In this document: one piece after another, positions 15,601 to 30,600 of the stretch
Numbering within the stretch: the first letter of the stretch is position 1
Layout: each line of letters begins with the position of its first letter
NCBI GenBank assembly: GCA_013400975.1
Contig: WBMZ01015363.1
Span: forward strand, 38,190-102,189
Reading direction: 5' to 3'
Length of the DNA: 64,000 nucleotides
Origin: Atrichornis clamosus
Lineage: Eukaryota > Chordata > Aves > Passeriformes > Menuridae
Program-made: the position numbers and the translations under genes
The notes under the pieces: generated by a model
Told to the model about the DNA's origin: nothing
Database searches by the model: none
What the model saw: only the letters and a program-made list of their open reading frames with translations

Positions 15601-18600
15601 CCTACAGTAGCTATGCAAACATCTTGGCACTGTAAAACGTCAGCGCAGATTTACTTACAGGAGAGTTTTTGTTGTATTTAGTAATAGTTCTCTTGTAAGT
15701 AATCATATCAGGGTTTTTGCTTTGAACATGGTCGAACTGGTTGGTTAAAACTCCTTGCAGTCATTAATTGGCAATGAGGGAGTTGGTTTCCAGCTGTGGA
15801 TTCTGTAACAAAATCTTCACATCTGCTAAGTCAGCTCAGAAAGAGAAGCACATTCTCAAGTGCAAAGTTACAAACTGCAGCTCCTAATGATCTACAGTTT
15901 TGGATGGGAATCTTGAGTATTACAGTATCCAAAGCTCTGTTAGCTGGATCTGCTTAAATCCTTTGTTTGAGGAAGCACTGAGCACTTCCAGAACAAACAA
16001 ACAAACATAAACCCCTGAGGGGCACAAACGAAGAGAGAAAATCATTGTCTACCTGCTGGTATCTGAGTGTGCAGCTGTGCCCCTCTCCATGCATATGCCA
16101 TGTGTGTGACCTCTCAGATGCACTTGCTGTCTCATTTCCTAGGATGTGCAACACTTGGTATTTTGGATTTCGTAAAAATGGTTCAAATAAACCAGCAAAA
16201 AGCTATATACCAGCTTGTGTGTCTTTCCAGTTCGATGCCTGTTAGCACTGCGGAGTGAGAGTGTTCTGGGAGCACATTTTGTGGTGCATGGGAATCAGTG
16301 AGGGATTAGTTGGTGCTGAGTCAGAAGACCGAAGTTAAAAGCTAAAAGTTTCATGTTATTTAATCAAATTATGGAAAGCAAATCGTTTATTGTAGTTTAG
16401 GAAACAGCTCTCATTACAAACACCTTATTGCCAGTGTCAGCAGATCCTCAGGGGTGTTTTTCAGAGTACTGTGGTGTTGGGACTGGCACAGGGAGATCTC
16501 ATTGTTCGCAGGGGTTCAGGACATGCTTCATGCGTGTCAGCAAAACTCATCTGTGCTGTGTTGCAGGAGGTGCAGCAATCCCAAATGTGTAATCAGGCTG
16601 ATGAAGCATTCCCAAAAACTGTGTGCAAAGTTCGTCTGTATCTCAGATCTTTAGGGGGAAGATGGTATTTTTGTACTAAACGCTGTGTATTCATTGCAGT
16701 GCAGTCGGTGTGCTGTGCTGAACTGCCATTTGTAACTTGTTACACACACGTGGCTTTAATTCACCAGACTTCCATCACTAAACTTCTTGGAAAATGAGGG
16801 GCAAAAGGGGGAGTGAGTTGAGGTGTTTGTCATTTCCAAGGCAGGAGAGCAGTGAAGTTCTTGCATAACAAAATTGCTTATCCAGGGGAAGACCAATTAC
16901 TTGCCTTCAGTTAGAATTAGCTCCTGAGTTTTTGTATAAACTGTGAACTGCTGGGATGCAGGAGAGCAGCACCTTGCTGCCTTAACCTCAGAACAGTAAG
17001 ATTTTTTTATGGACCTGTTTTGCAAGAAATGCAATAGTGACACCTTGTTTTCTAAAGAGTTCTTGGCAAGTCAGATGTAAAACTTAAACTCGCTTAAGTG
17101 TTCTTGTTACAATTCAGGTATGACATGAGGTTTTTCAAGAGGAATTTATGGTCTAATTTTGAATTTTGTTATTCTTCATTAAAGCAAGAAGGCATATGGG
17201 ATCACTTCTATTTGAATAATTATTTTGGCAAAGGTTTTTAATATTGGTATTTAGCAACTGTAAAAAGAAACATTTCAGAGGTGACAGTGGATCTAGAAAG
17301 ATTAGATAAAGGTGACAAGCCAAGATGGTAACTTGGAAAGAACTGAAGAAAAATCAGGTGAAAGAAGCGAAATTTGAGAATTAGTTATGGAACTGACCAG
17401 ACCTCAACTCCTAGGTGCTTAGGAAGGACTGGTTTTAGTGCATTACATTTTGCATGTCTGCTGTGTCCGTGCAAAAGAAATCCCAGTGCAGTTCAGCTCT
17501 TTCTGCTTCCATGGGGAGAGGCAGAATCGTTAGCAGATTCTACCTGCTGCTGCCCTTGCTGAACAGGGCAGGAATACTCAGCAACAATTGTGATGCAGCA
17601 GCTCAGCGCGAAGATTTTTTTTGGGTAGAAAACCCAAGTGTGCTGTTTCTGCAGGCCTGAGGGGTTGTCTCCTGCAGAATCCCGTGAGGGCTGTCCTGCA
17701 GCTTTATGTGCCCCTGCACCTGCTGCCCTTCACAGCCCAGCCCAGCGAGCAGTCCAGAGGAATGCCGTTGGATTTCTTAAGGACACCAGCTGTTGATAAT
17801 CCCATCTGCTTTGTAAATGCAAGTCAATGGTTCCTGCAGAGCCCTGTGCAATGTGCTGGGGAGCACAGGGCTGGAGCCCAGGGCATGCTCTAGATCATCA
17901 TTGGAAACATGCTGGGACAACAGCGGATGCTCAGGGAGCCTGTGGAAAGCAGCAGGGTTGTTTTCTTAGTCAAAATATTTTGACTAACATAAGTTGTTTC
18001 TAACCATGTCAAAATTTAAAGTAGTCTGGTTTTGGAGACTGAGGTATCAGGTGTTTAGTAAATTTTTCTCCAGATTTTTTTACTTCATAGTTATTCTGAA
18101 ATTGTGCTTACACATGAATTAATTGGCCTAAAGTGAGTACTTAAAAGCTGTTAACTTGCTGCCATTAGACTTTTCCACTGTCATTTTAAGTGGGCACTAA
18201 CTTGCAGCATTTCTCATTTGGGGTGCAGGTTTTTGAGAATTACACTAGAGCAAACAGGCCTATTCGGGTGAAAGCTGCCCATGTTTGTTTTTGATCCATG
18301 TGAAGGAGACCAGAGTTCCCTTAAAGTTCAGTAGTACTTCTGGAATCTGTAAGCTTTCTAAGTTAGACCTTCAGTATATGGTATCTCCTGGATCCCCATG
18401 CTAAATCCAAGTCTGATGATATAGAGAAAGGGAAGGAAAACTGTTAACTTCAATAGCTACAAATAATATGAATATTTTTTACTCTGATATCTGACTTCTC
18501 TGCCTGACACTGAGTTATATATCCTGGCAGAGATCTCAGGCATTGTGTGATTTAATTGAAATAGGGGCCAGGTTAACAGTAAAACTAGGAAGTTATATGG

Positions 18601-21600
18601 CTTTCATTGAGGTAAAGGCATTAGTAACACAAGCTGATATTCCTACTTTTCCAGCTTTTGCATTCTTATTCCTTCCATATTTTTCTACTGCACAGTCCAG
18701 CTGCCTGTTCACTGTTAAAACATCTGATCAACTCTTGCCATTTCCTCCTGGAAATTTCCTGTCCAGGTTAGCAGCTGGCCCAGGTGTCTGGGTTGAGTTC
18801 CCAAGGGAGATTTCACTATCCATGCCTCCTGACTTCTGAACTTCACTAATACTTTCTTTGTATACTTAAAGACTTGCTCTCTTTTCTGCAAATCCTCAGC
18901 AGTGCAGGCAGGTGATTTAACACCAAGACACGTGTAGGTGCCCAAGAGCACAGATATGTAACAGTCTTTTTACTGTGGTTTGTGAAATTCTGCTCCTTTG
19001 AAGTTCCAGTCACCTGCTTGCCACCAACTAATAAATTACATCTTAGCAATTTTTCAGTTAGATACCATAAGGAAACTTGGGAAGAAGACTAATATTGAAA
19101 AGTAACTCAAGTTTTTGAATGGCTGAAAATTGAGTTCAGTTTGGCTTGGTTTCAGCCGTGCAGCCATTGCCCACTGGATAGCATTGCACCTATTGCCTGC
19201 AATTTTCTGTAGATACAGCTGCAGGAGTGATAAAGACTGGCAAAATTACTCCATGGTTCCAGGAGGAACATTGTGAACATACGAACTCATCATTCAGCCT
19301 CCTGCCAATTATCCTATCCTTTATAAAGAAGAATTCAGTATGGATTAAAAACCATGTAGCAGAGGAATTTGCTTAGGAAAAGTAAGCTTATTTTCTTTCC
19401 AAATTAGCCAGATTATGGAATATTATACTTCACATTTCTGTGTATACAGAGTAACTGTTTCTCTAGGTCCTTAGAGCTGAATTTCTTACTAATTACAGTT
19501 AAACACTGAATTTTCATGAAAATTCAATATTGAGTTAATCTTACTCCTTTTGATGGGGCTGGTGAGTTTTAATTGCAGACTTCAAATTGAACTCTCGACT
19601 TCTGAGTGAAATCAGATTTTAAAAAGAAAAACCTCAAGTACAAGAACAACGGACAAGCAATTCTGATAACAGAGCGCAAAAATGACATGGTGATTCATAC
19701 AGATTTATATAACAGGATCTCCAGCAGAGAAGATGTATTTGAATGTACAAATGTGTATCACACACAGCTGACTTTTTTCTTACTGTCATTTTTTAATGCT
19801 GGAAAAATCTTTTGTGCTTTACTGTTTGGATTTGGATCCACTTTTTTTGTCATTTAGCAACTCTAGAAATTAAGGAGCTGTTAACAAATCTCAGACTTTC
19901 GTCTAATAAAATATACTAATATTGTATATATAAAAGTATAATGTAACTGAAAGGGTATATAAATTAGTTCTTTCTTGGGAGAAGTGACCTTATATGGATT
20001 ATATGTTAAGGCTTGAAGAGCATGTTCCTTGAGAATCTTTAGCCGCTCATGAGGAAATACGGTATCAGACTTGTTTGTTGGCAGCAATTGTATAAATACC
20101 AAACGTGTTCTAAGCAAATTTAAATTAGAAGAGTTTAATTGCTTGGGAAAGCCACCTCAGGACTACAAAACTGAAGGGTCTTTTTCTAGACTCTCGCTCA
20201 CAGTGTTTAGGGCCTTTAAATGTTATTTGCAGTGAGAAGCATTAAAACCTGGTCATGGTGTCCTCTCTGCAAGTTGCTGGGTGCTCAAGAGACTGGGAAT
20301 GATGCTGGAAGAGGCTCATTGAGGTGAACAGACTGTTGCAACTCAAATCTGTGGGAGATGATCTTAAGTTTATGAGAGAAGTACAGGAAATGGCCACAGG
20401 AGACACCTGTCATTTCCTGGAGAGAAGAGGAAATCAAAGCAGTGGATGGGATGCCGTGTTTGGGCAGAGTAGGTCTTACCCTGAGTCATTAATGTTGGTC
20501 AGAGTCCTGGCTGAAGATGTGCATGCTCTGCAGGAATTGTGGTGAAGGCTGAGTTGGGCAGGGTAGGGACCAGAATTTGTGAGCATTGCAAATGCAAATA
20601 AAAGATCAGTTGGTGATACTGTTCACAAAATAATTCGGGAATCAGTCTGGTTTTTACTCTGTGGCTTTCCTAGCATGCCCAGAACCTCTCTGGGTTTTCT
20701 GTCAGCTGATCAATTCTTTTTCCTGTAGTCATGGTACCTGATGGCAGGTGGTATCTGTGTAGCAACAACTGGAGTTCAGTTACCTTCAGTTTAAACAACT
20801 TTCATACTAATCAAGTCTTCTAAAAGTGGCCAGAACAGTTGCTTTATAGGCCAGATTGACTGATTCGTGTTGCTAGGTGTAATTTGGTAGTAGGCTGGTT
20901 ATGTAGATGACAGATGCTTCCCTGAAAAGATAAATGTATAAAATAAACTTAAAAAAAAAGATTGGCACGATTATGATCTGGCCTGTGATTGGATTCTTAA
21001 GTCTTACTGCACTTATATATTTCAAAAGTGAAAGTACAAAGTGTCTGGTTTGTAATTACGTACTAAAATGAGCACAGTATTTTTCAGGATACTGTAATAT
21101 AGAGGTGATTTGGATAAACCAGGAAAATGCTACTTTTGTATACTTCCAATACGATAATATTCTGTTCCAATGTTTGCATATTCAAAGCTACCAATGTCTT
21201 CTCCACCCACCTCTGGTTTAACCTGTCTGTTCAGGTGGACATGTCAGGTTTAGCAGATCTTTCTTCGTATCCCTCATCCTCTTCCAATATCCCCACAGTT
21301 AATGCCTGCTGGGAGCCCAGCCCTGGCTCCTCAGTCTAGCCTGGCTCTCAGTGTGGAGTTGTGCTTCTGCTCTTTGCTTTCTCTTGTGCTCCTAGAAAAG
21401 CTTTCCCATGACAGGCTTATTTTCTTCCCAGGTCAGACTTAACTGAGAGTGACAAATCAGTACTTCATTATTTGGGCAGCTCTTTGAATGCAGCTTTTCT
21501 TTCCTGCAGAGTGGTGAAAGGTGTCCAGAGCTGCCAGGTTGTGGGAATGCCTTCTATTAGGATGGGAATGATAAATATAGGAATTTAATTACATTAAACA

Positions 21601-24600
21601 GAGCAGGGCAGAGGGTTCTCATCTCAGCTGCAGTGTGATGGCAGGCTTTGTTTGCAGTTTGGTTACTACAGCAGTGGAGCAGCTTAGTCTCAAAACAAAG
21701 ATCTAGACAAGCCTTTCAGAGATTTTTGGTGAGTGCAAATGTATTTCTCAAGAGTGGTCTCGAAAACCTGTACGTTCCCCTTGTTAAAATGAGAGGATAA
21801 TGGGTGTAAACCCTGAGTGCCTGACACAGCCAAACAGCCGTGGGTTAGAGCAGCTCGAGCTAAACAGCCACCAGCCAGCACAGAACCAGGGATTGCTGAA
21901 CTTCCCCCAAATTCCTTATTGTCTGCTGAGAAATTGCCTGGGGACTCACGGCTCAGAGGCAAAATATTAGTAGTAGTGGGGTGAGGTGCTCAGCTAGAAC
22001 TACTGACCTGCACAGAGTACGGAGCTGCAGAAGGAGCATCCTGAAGGGTGGAGTGGCTGTGGAGTGCTGGGCTGTTTCCTAGGGTTAGTTAGATTCTTGT
22101 TGTTTCCCATAAAATTAGATATGGTTTGCTTTCACTCCAGGGAGTCTGGTGAAGGTACTCAGCACAGAGTTGGTTCAATTCTCTTTTAATATTTGTTCTC
22201 TCTTAATAAGAGAAAAATTGTTTTTACAATTAGTTTCTCCTAAAAAGATTCATTTCAGAGAGAGGTGTGTGTGACTCTTGTTTTGACAGCAATGCAAAAT
22301 GAAATAGCTTGTGAATTAGTGTTTTTGTGAAGGATGGCCCAGAGAAAAATAAATCTGTTGTTTAGGAAACATAATCCTTCCAGAGTCGGTGACTAATCTA
22401 GGACTTAGTTCTTGCATCCAGTCTTTGACTTAACTATATGATGTTTAGGTAACTTTATTAAACCATGGCTCAAACTGTACATAATTTTAGTTCCCCTTTT
22501 AATGATTAATTGTATGAGTCTGCTTTGTAAAGCTTCAAGTTTTCTTTGCTTTTTTTTTTTAAGGCTCCATATATCTCTATTTGGGTATAGCAAATGACTG
22601 ATAGAGCAGAAAATTATTTCATCAGGCTAAACCTTCCACATTTTTAATTAAAGTTTTTATCACTGAAGTCATAATTAAAATTTCAACAATTAATAGATTC
22701 CTTTTAGCAAAATGCGACTGGAGTTGCCCAGACTTGGATTTCAGGAAAGCAGCCATGGTTTGCTTGAGGGTAGTCAGCACTTGGGGCAGTGCTGCCCTGG
22801 CTTGGTGGCCCTTGGTGCAGGTTATTTTTAAAGCTTTTATAGTGAACAGAATTGTTCATTCGTTACTGCAAGGGGAGGTGAGCAAGTTTTTAGTTTTGTC
22901 CCAGAACTTTAAAAAAGGTGCTAAAGCTTCACAATCCAATTGTATGCACTAAGTTTGCAGTGGCAGGATTGCATTTGAATGCTACAGAGTTTGGAGAAAT
23001 CCTAGTTCAAAGTACTGATCTTACTGTCAGGTTAGTCTGCTCTCAACTACAGAGCTCTTCTGCTCATAACCTTGCTATTGGAAGTCAGCCTCTGGAAAAT
23101 ACTCTTAGTTTAATTGCTCTGCACACACAGAAGCACTTTGGGAACTCAGTAAATCATGTAAATTGCCTTTCTCTTCCTGCTGATTTCCCCTTTTCAAGTG
23201 CATTGTCATGTATGTCAGAAACTGTAAAGATTCCTTACAAGATTAAAATAGCTGTGCTCAAAGGGATACAAGGATCAATATGGAAAATTCCAGCTATATG
23301 CTTTGCCCTTTCTTGTCTTAACATGGAGTGTAGGGTTTGCCTTCCTGTGCTTTGACAGATGTGCAGTGTTAGTTGCAAAGATTTTAATTTTTTTTAATTT
23401 TTAAAAAAATTATTATTATTTTTTTGGTGGGTGAGAGGGGAGGTTTGGGGTATCTTCAGCATGGCATTTTTTCAAACATTTTTCATGTGCTTAGGTGCAT
23501 CCAAGCAGAAGTCAAGTTCCCTGCAGGTAGCAGATAAGGACCTACTGCCACCTTTTCACCCATACCAGCCTTTGGAATGCATAGTAGAAGAGACTGAAGG
23601 CAAGCTGAATGAACTTGGACAGAGAATTAGTGCTATTGAAAAAGCACAACTTAAATCATTGGAATTAATTCAAGGTGAACCTTTAAATAAAGATAAGATT
23701 GAAGAACTTAAAAAGAACAGAGAAGAACAAGTACAGAAGAAGAAGAAAATATTGAAGGAGCTGCAGAAGGTGGAAAGGCAGTTGCAGATGAAAACCCAAC
23801 AGCAGTTTACCAAAGAATATTTGGAGACCAAAGGTCAGACAGACACACCACCTGCCCTGCAGCAGCAGTGCTCACTTACAGGGGTCTTCCCAGAAGTGGA
23901 AGCCGATAAGGGTCTGCCAGAGGATAACTTTTCAGGGTTACCTCAGGTTGACACAATCTTGTCTAAAGATGATGAGCAACACCAGTCTCCAACTCCTGCT
24001 GAACATATAGAGTTTGTCCCTATCCAGCCTTTGCCAGCACCGCAATGTAATTTTTCTGGTAACTTAGGTTATAATGGAACAGAGTCCCTTGAACTTCAGA
24101 AAGCATTAGGGAATCAGCAGAATGTAGGACAGCAACAGCAAATTGCTGGGCAGGGCCTCTTAGTTCAAGAACCAGACGGATTAATGGTTGCCACTCCAGC
24201 ACAGACGCTTACCGACACTCTTGATGACCTAATAGCAGGTGGGTTAAGAAATATACCTATTTTTGCATTAATTTGTGTGCTCAGTTTCCCTCTCTTTCCT
24301 TCCCTCCAAATACATCTTGGGTTTTCCAGTTTGGGAATACTTGCTTAAGAATAAAGTTCCTGATTAGTGCTATTAATCCTAACAGTGACTTCCAATTCTA
24401 ACATGATACTTTTAAATATCTTTTTTTCCAAAGTGCAGAACTTCCTGTACTGGACACCTGTTTTAGCCCCTTTGGCCTCATCTTTTTCTGTGCTTCTTTA
24501 AAAAGCCTCGTCATGAGTGATTAGTAGTGCCCATTAGGAAACCCAAAAGCATGACAGATTTATATCTTCTGTAGAATTTTCTGTGCAGGCTTATCAGTGA

Positions 24601-27600
24601 CTTTCTTCAATGTGATAGCCGTCTCTAGAAAAAGCCAAATTGTTGTGACTTGTGTGGACAAACGTGTCCCTCTCCTTGCTACTGGAGCTTAAGCAGAGCC
24701 TGGAATCCACGCACAACCGTTCCGTTCTGTGATGGCTTGTGTTTGCAGAAACCCCGCTAAAGCCCGGGTGTTGTACGGGAATATCTGCTGGTTAGATGTT
24801 CCACATGGCAAAAACGTGTCCTGTTAGCTGGATGAAAGGCAAAAACCCCAACATCCTTCCACATGTTGATACGGTGTGAAGAGGAATGGGAATGCCCACA
24901 CATCGGGTTGTGTGAGTCCCCTTGTGCAAAAAGAGGGATCACTTTGGGTGACTTCATTTCGTGGACTTGACTAGGATTGAGGTTTGCTCCTGGAGGTATG
25001 TAGGATATAGCCAGTGTTGTTTGGTCTGTAGTGTTTTTTATTCAGTGTTTCTCAACTTTTCTTTGTACTTTGTGCCTGTCCCCTTGCCCATTATTTTCCT
25101 GTCTGTCTCCCCCTGCCCCATCCGTTTCGTAGTTGCTGCCCTGTCCTCTGAAGTTCATGTCAAGGTTGTAGAAGTGTGCAGTGAGGTCTTTGGCCTGCCA
25201 TTCCTGGGAGCCTTTGGAATGGTAATTGCATCAAGCTCATGCAAGTCAAGACTACTTGCGACTTTGCAACCTCCCATGGAACCCACAATCGGGTGAAGTA
25301 GTGGGGTAGTTGTACCAGCTCCTGTCCTCTCCTCGGTATAATTCCAGTTATTTTATAAAGCATCAGTCTTAGTTCCCCCTGTTCTGGCATGGTGAGCTTC
25401 TCTCCCTGCTCTGTGGTGCTCTTCAGAATACTCAGTCAATATTAAAACGTTCTCAATTTTTATTACACAACATTTTAGTACTGGAGTGTGTGAGGAGGAA
25501 AATTTGAATGGATAATGCCAAACACAGTCAACAAGGTCTTAATCTTTGGAGTAGTTGTTGCTGAGAGTTGAACATGTCTGGCACAAGGCCATGGAGTCTG
25601 TACCCTCTTGTGGTCAGCAGCTTGTTCTACAGCCACAAACTCAGTGCACCCACAGTGAAAAGTGCTGCAGTCAGCTGAGTGTGAGAACTGTACTGTGGGA
25701 AAAAAGATTGCAAACAACCAGAAAAACTGTATCTTAAAAATAATATTTAAAAGTTGAATAGACATTGGTTCATCTTCTGAAACTGGTTGCTGTTTTTGCT
25801 AAGTAATTAAAGACATTTTTTGCTAAGAAGTGAGATGTACTAATTTCAAAAATCACTACAAATAGCACCTTTTTCTTCATTAGAAACTACATTTACAGAA
25901 ATGCAACTTGAGGAGACTTTAGCTGTTGAATTCCAGGGGCTTCTGCAAAAATGTATTGATGTTGCTTCATTGAAATATATTTTCTTCTGAAATTCGTAAG
26001 TTTCTTTCACTTCCCTCACTCCCCAAAAAGATTGCCAGAAGATAGATATTTTTCTTGCTTTCTAAATCCAGACTGTGTAAAAGCAACCCCCATGTAAATT
26101 ATAATCCTACTATAGCTCAGATTTATGTCCATGTAAAAACAAACTGTAAATTTATCTACTCATACTCTGAGCTCTTTGATCCATATCTGACATACACGTT
26201 TTCCACAAAGTTTCCCATTAACCCTTAATTTTGTAAAGACATTTTGAGTAATAAAAAGCATTACAAGGTCTGATTTTTCTATGCATGCTACAGATGCCAC
26301 ATAAAATGGTTCAGGGACTTGTGCCTGGTGCATGGGAAGCCTGGCTCTTACGGAGCTTGTGTCCTGCACTCAGGGTGCCAAGGAGGGGTCCCCTTGATCC
26401 CACTGCTGGAGCTGTGGTGATGGTGGTGAGTGACTCTGGATTTAGAAGAAATATGAACATTTCTATTCCTGCTGAGTATTTCAGTTTGCATGGGGACTGA
26501 TTCAGAAGAACAGAAATGCTTTTTCCCTCTGCCCTGAAATATCTTTTACTGTTGCTCTTACTCTTACCAGTGGTGATATGCAGAGGAGGCCACAGAGATG
26601 CTCCAAGGGCTGGAGCCCCTCTGCTTTCCAGACACGCTCAGAGCTGGAAATATTCAGCTTGGAGAAGAGAAGGTTTCAGGAAGACCTTAGAACCCTTTCC
26701 AGTGCCTAAAGGGGCTCCAGGAGAGCTTGAGAGGGACTTGGGCGAGGGCCTAGAGTGACAGGGCAAGGGGGAATGGCTTCCCACTGACAGAGGGCAGGGT
26801 TAGATGGGATATTGGGAAGAAACTCTTCCCTGTGAGGGTGGTGAGGCCCTGGCACAGGTTGCCCAGAGACACTATGGCTGCCCCATCCCTGGAAGTGTTC
26901 AAGGCCAGGTTGTACAGGATTTGGACCAACCTGGTCTGGTGGAAAGTGTCCCTGCCCATGTCAGGAAGGTGAAATGAGATGAGCTTTAAGATCCCTTCCA
27001 ACCCAAACCATGCTGGGATTCTGCAGTGAAGGAGCCAAATTTTTCCAAGCCTTAATTGAGACCACTTGTAAGGGAGAACTTCTATTTCTACAAAGCCACA
27101 CAAATCTGTATTTTGGTGACCAACTTAACAGTGACAACATGCATAAATGGAGTATTTATCTTTTTGTTCTTCTGGCATGATGTGTCAGCTCTGAGGTGTT
27201 GAGGTGGTGGAGGTCAAGGTGCAAAGTGGCAGTGAGTCATGGCAGGCATCCCCTCTTTCATAAAGCTACACAGAAGTAACCAAGTACCTTTTGGAAAGTC
27301 AGCTAAAACCTAAAAATGAAGCAGCTCTTTCCACTCCAGAGTGTTTGGTGGTTAATGGAGTTTTAGATGCACTGATGCAAAAATCTTGCACCTAATCATA
27401 GATTAATTGTATTACAATCAAAATTCTAATCAGGTTTACAAAAAACAGCGACATGGTGCACTTTAGAGTGGGAAAGCAATAAATTGATTTGAACCATATC
27501 TATAATTTTCATTACTCACTATATATTTGGGTTCTTTGAGCCTCTTGTCTTGCATAGTTGAGTTTCATTTCAGTTCACATTCTGCATTTAACATAGTAAA

Positions 27601-30600
27601 TTTCTTAGTTGCAGTATCTGAATTGAGGCTTTTTTCTCGCTTAGGGTATTGAAGATGAGGAACTTTCATTTCTCTGTTGCTGGGGTTTGTCTCTAGTTGG
27701 AATATTTTTATTTCTCTTAGTTTTGTTCAGCTGGTAGTTTTAGTCAAGAGGCTGTGTGTGCTTTTCTGTCCCACTCTTGTCCTGCAAGTGTATGTTTCTA
27801 AACTGAAATTTCAGGTGTGTTCTGAGAAACTTTGTTGTCTGGTTTTGTAATTCTGGTTGTAGTCAGTGATACAGAATTATGGTATTTTAAGGTAAGGATT
27901 TGGAAAGTGACATCTGAGTTACTGTGTTTAGGATTGGTATTTTGAGTAAAACTGGTTACTAGGACAATGTGGAGAGAGGAATGGTGACTCGTGAAAGGAG
28001 CCACAGTTACCAACATGGAAAAGCCTCTGTGCTGTAGCAGGTTACTGAGAAGCTGCATGGACAGCTGAAAGGCTGCTCAGGCTTGAAAAAGGATGGTTCT
28101 ATTTGTCCTGAGAATCCCAGTTCCTTTGAGGAAAGGGGAACTGAAATCTAAACCCGGTATTCCTGAATGCCAGTGCTCATGTCATAACAGCAATTGGGTA
28201 GCCACAGTTTCAGCCTACAGCTGAAATACCATCCAGAGCTACTTGCTCTAGGTGCTGTCAGTGCTCCAGAGTTGTACTTGGATAAAATACCAAGTTCTTC
28301 CTTTCTTTTGTTTTACTCATGTTTCCTTTGGTATTTTTTCATAACTTTTAAAATAGTCATCCATGTCTTAGGAGACCAGAGTTCAGCTTCACACTGATAC
28401 AAAGACAGACCCTTTGGAATGTTGCGAGCCCTTTCTAAAACATGGGAAACCTGAGTTTGGTCATGTGTAGGATAATATTTTTTCTAAAAACAAATCTTTT
28501 GAATATTGAAGTCCATGGAAATATGTAAAACTTACGTCACAAAATTGGTATTTCCGTGGAGTCACAGACGGTGCCAGTGCTGCTGTCAGTGCTGAGCTGG
28601 GGTACCACAGTCATTCCACGTTAATGCCATGTTGGAACCATTGCTGCAAGGTAATTTTCAAGTTAAAATCTGTATTTTGCTGTGTAACTTGAGCTGAGAT
28701 AAATCAGCCCCATGAAACTGAAGGCAGAGGTTCTCAGGCTTTTTTTGCTCCACAGAGCACAAATTATGCTGCTGCTCCGTGGGCCCAGTTGCCAACCACA
28801 CTGAGGAAATAAAAAATGACACTTTGAAAAATCCTGCAATTTTGTAAACTCAGCAGTTATAGAGGAGATGATCAGTTGGTGGGCATTGTACGATTGTTGT
28901 TAGATTTTATTTTAAACCAGATTTTAGTGTATCAGTGCAGGGTTTATCTTAATTTCTACTACCTTTGATGTTCTCTCTCATGTTCAACATCATTGTTACT
29001 GTGCTCATGAAGTGCTTAGTACACACACACGTTTCAAGAACATGATGAAAATAAATCTAAGTATGCAAGAAATACTTGAATATTTTCAATCATGACTGTG
29101 AAATATAGAGAATTTGTGGAACCTGTGACAGCAACACTGAATATATTACTTTAAGGACACTTAAACTGACTCTAGGAGAGTCCCTCTGCATGCCCTGCTC
29201 TGCATGCACAGCACATGCATGTGTTTTTACATGTATCTGTAGTTGCAAGATCTGGAAAAATTGAGCCAGTGTCTTCCCTGAGGAAGGACCATCTTGATTT
29301 AACTTAAGTCCATAACAGGGTTGTTTGGTCTCTTGTGTTTTGGAAGAAATAATCTTTAGAAATCCAATTATTATCTTGCACTTCAGTACATTGAGCAAGA
29401 AAACAATCGTATTGCATTAATTAATGCTCATTTGCTGCTATTAGTGGTAATCTGTAGTGAGCAGATGAAGTGGGAGCTTTTGTATTTGAAACTTTTAAAA
29501 CAAATCTGGTTTGCTCATGAACGTTGTAACAGGAATTCAGATCCAGTACTTCATTGCTTAAATGTGGTGACCAAATGTTAATGCTGGTTTTGCCTATGCA
29601 CCAAGGAGAATTCTTTGCTTAAATTATACAACTGAAAACTGAACCTCCCCGAATTTCAGTGACAACCCTTCCGTGTTTCCAGAACCCGATGGAAGTGACC
29701 CAACCTCTCATGCTCCAGTCTGTGTTTCCTTTGTCAGGCACAGGCAGCTCTGTAGGCTGAATTAGTGGTTTTAATGGTTGTGTTGGGGCTTTTTCTAAGA
29801 CTTTTCTATTTTACACCATTTTTCTATGAGTACTTGCTGGTGTGCAATTTGTCAATGGAATGAGAAAGATTGAGGGAAAGGTTTGCAGAATTTTTTGTCT
29901 AAGTCATACACAGGTTTGAGTCTATCCTTTATTTCCCTTAATGCTTGAAACACCTGGACAAAAGCAAAATGCTGCTGCTTATTTCTTACCTGTAGCTGTT
30001 AGTGTTTTCCTTTAGTTGCTTTTTCCAGGAATACTGCTAAGTACTGTGTGTTTTGAAACAACTAAAGCTCACCAGGTGTTCCGGCTCATGAAGCTGCACA
30101 GTAGAGACATTTGGCAGTCCAGCAGTGACAATACTTGTCAAATCCAGCTGCTCAATCAGCAGGGATTACTGAAGCTAAAGCACACACAGAGGTAGTGCAT
30201 AGGTGTGTGAGACCGTCCTGGCAGGTAATCCCAGCTGATTACAGGGATCTGGGCTCCACTTGGACTCTCATCAGGTTACAGAGGCAGGTAGAAGTTCTGG
30301 CCCCGCAGTGAATATGTGCAGGGAGATTTCTCTGCTTGTTGATTTAAAATTAGGTTTAAAAAAATATGATTCTCAATTGTCAATTTTTGAAATTGTTATT
30401 TAAGAAAAAAAAAGCTAAAGTTACATTCCTTGTGTCCCTGGACTGCACTGGATCTTCAGGATGACATCTTTTACAGGCTATGCATCAATCAGAATAAATG
30501 TTAGGGAGCACAGTTTTCAGCTTTCTTATTTTTGTTAACTGACCCCTCCTGTCTGCTTCCTTTCCACCTACCTTCCTGGGTTGGTTTAACTCTGAGACAT

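Noticed and set aside
22918..23355. 145-codon + strand open frame before the coiled-coil exon
   Set aside because: No similarity recognised; intronic, AT-rich composition and no good splice sites.
25135..25221. Exon-like stretch with ttcgtag acceptor and gtaatt donor
   Set aside because: Length does not preserve frame with the phase-1 neighbours and the translation matches nothing in ANKHD1.
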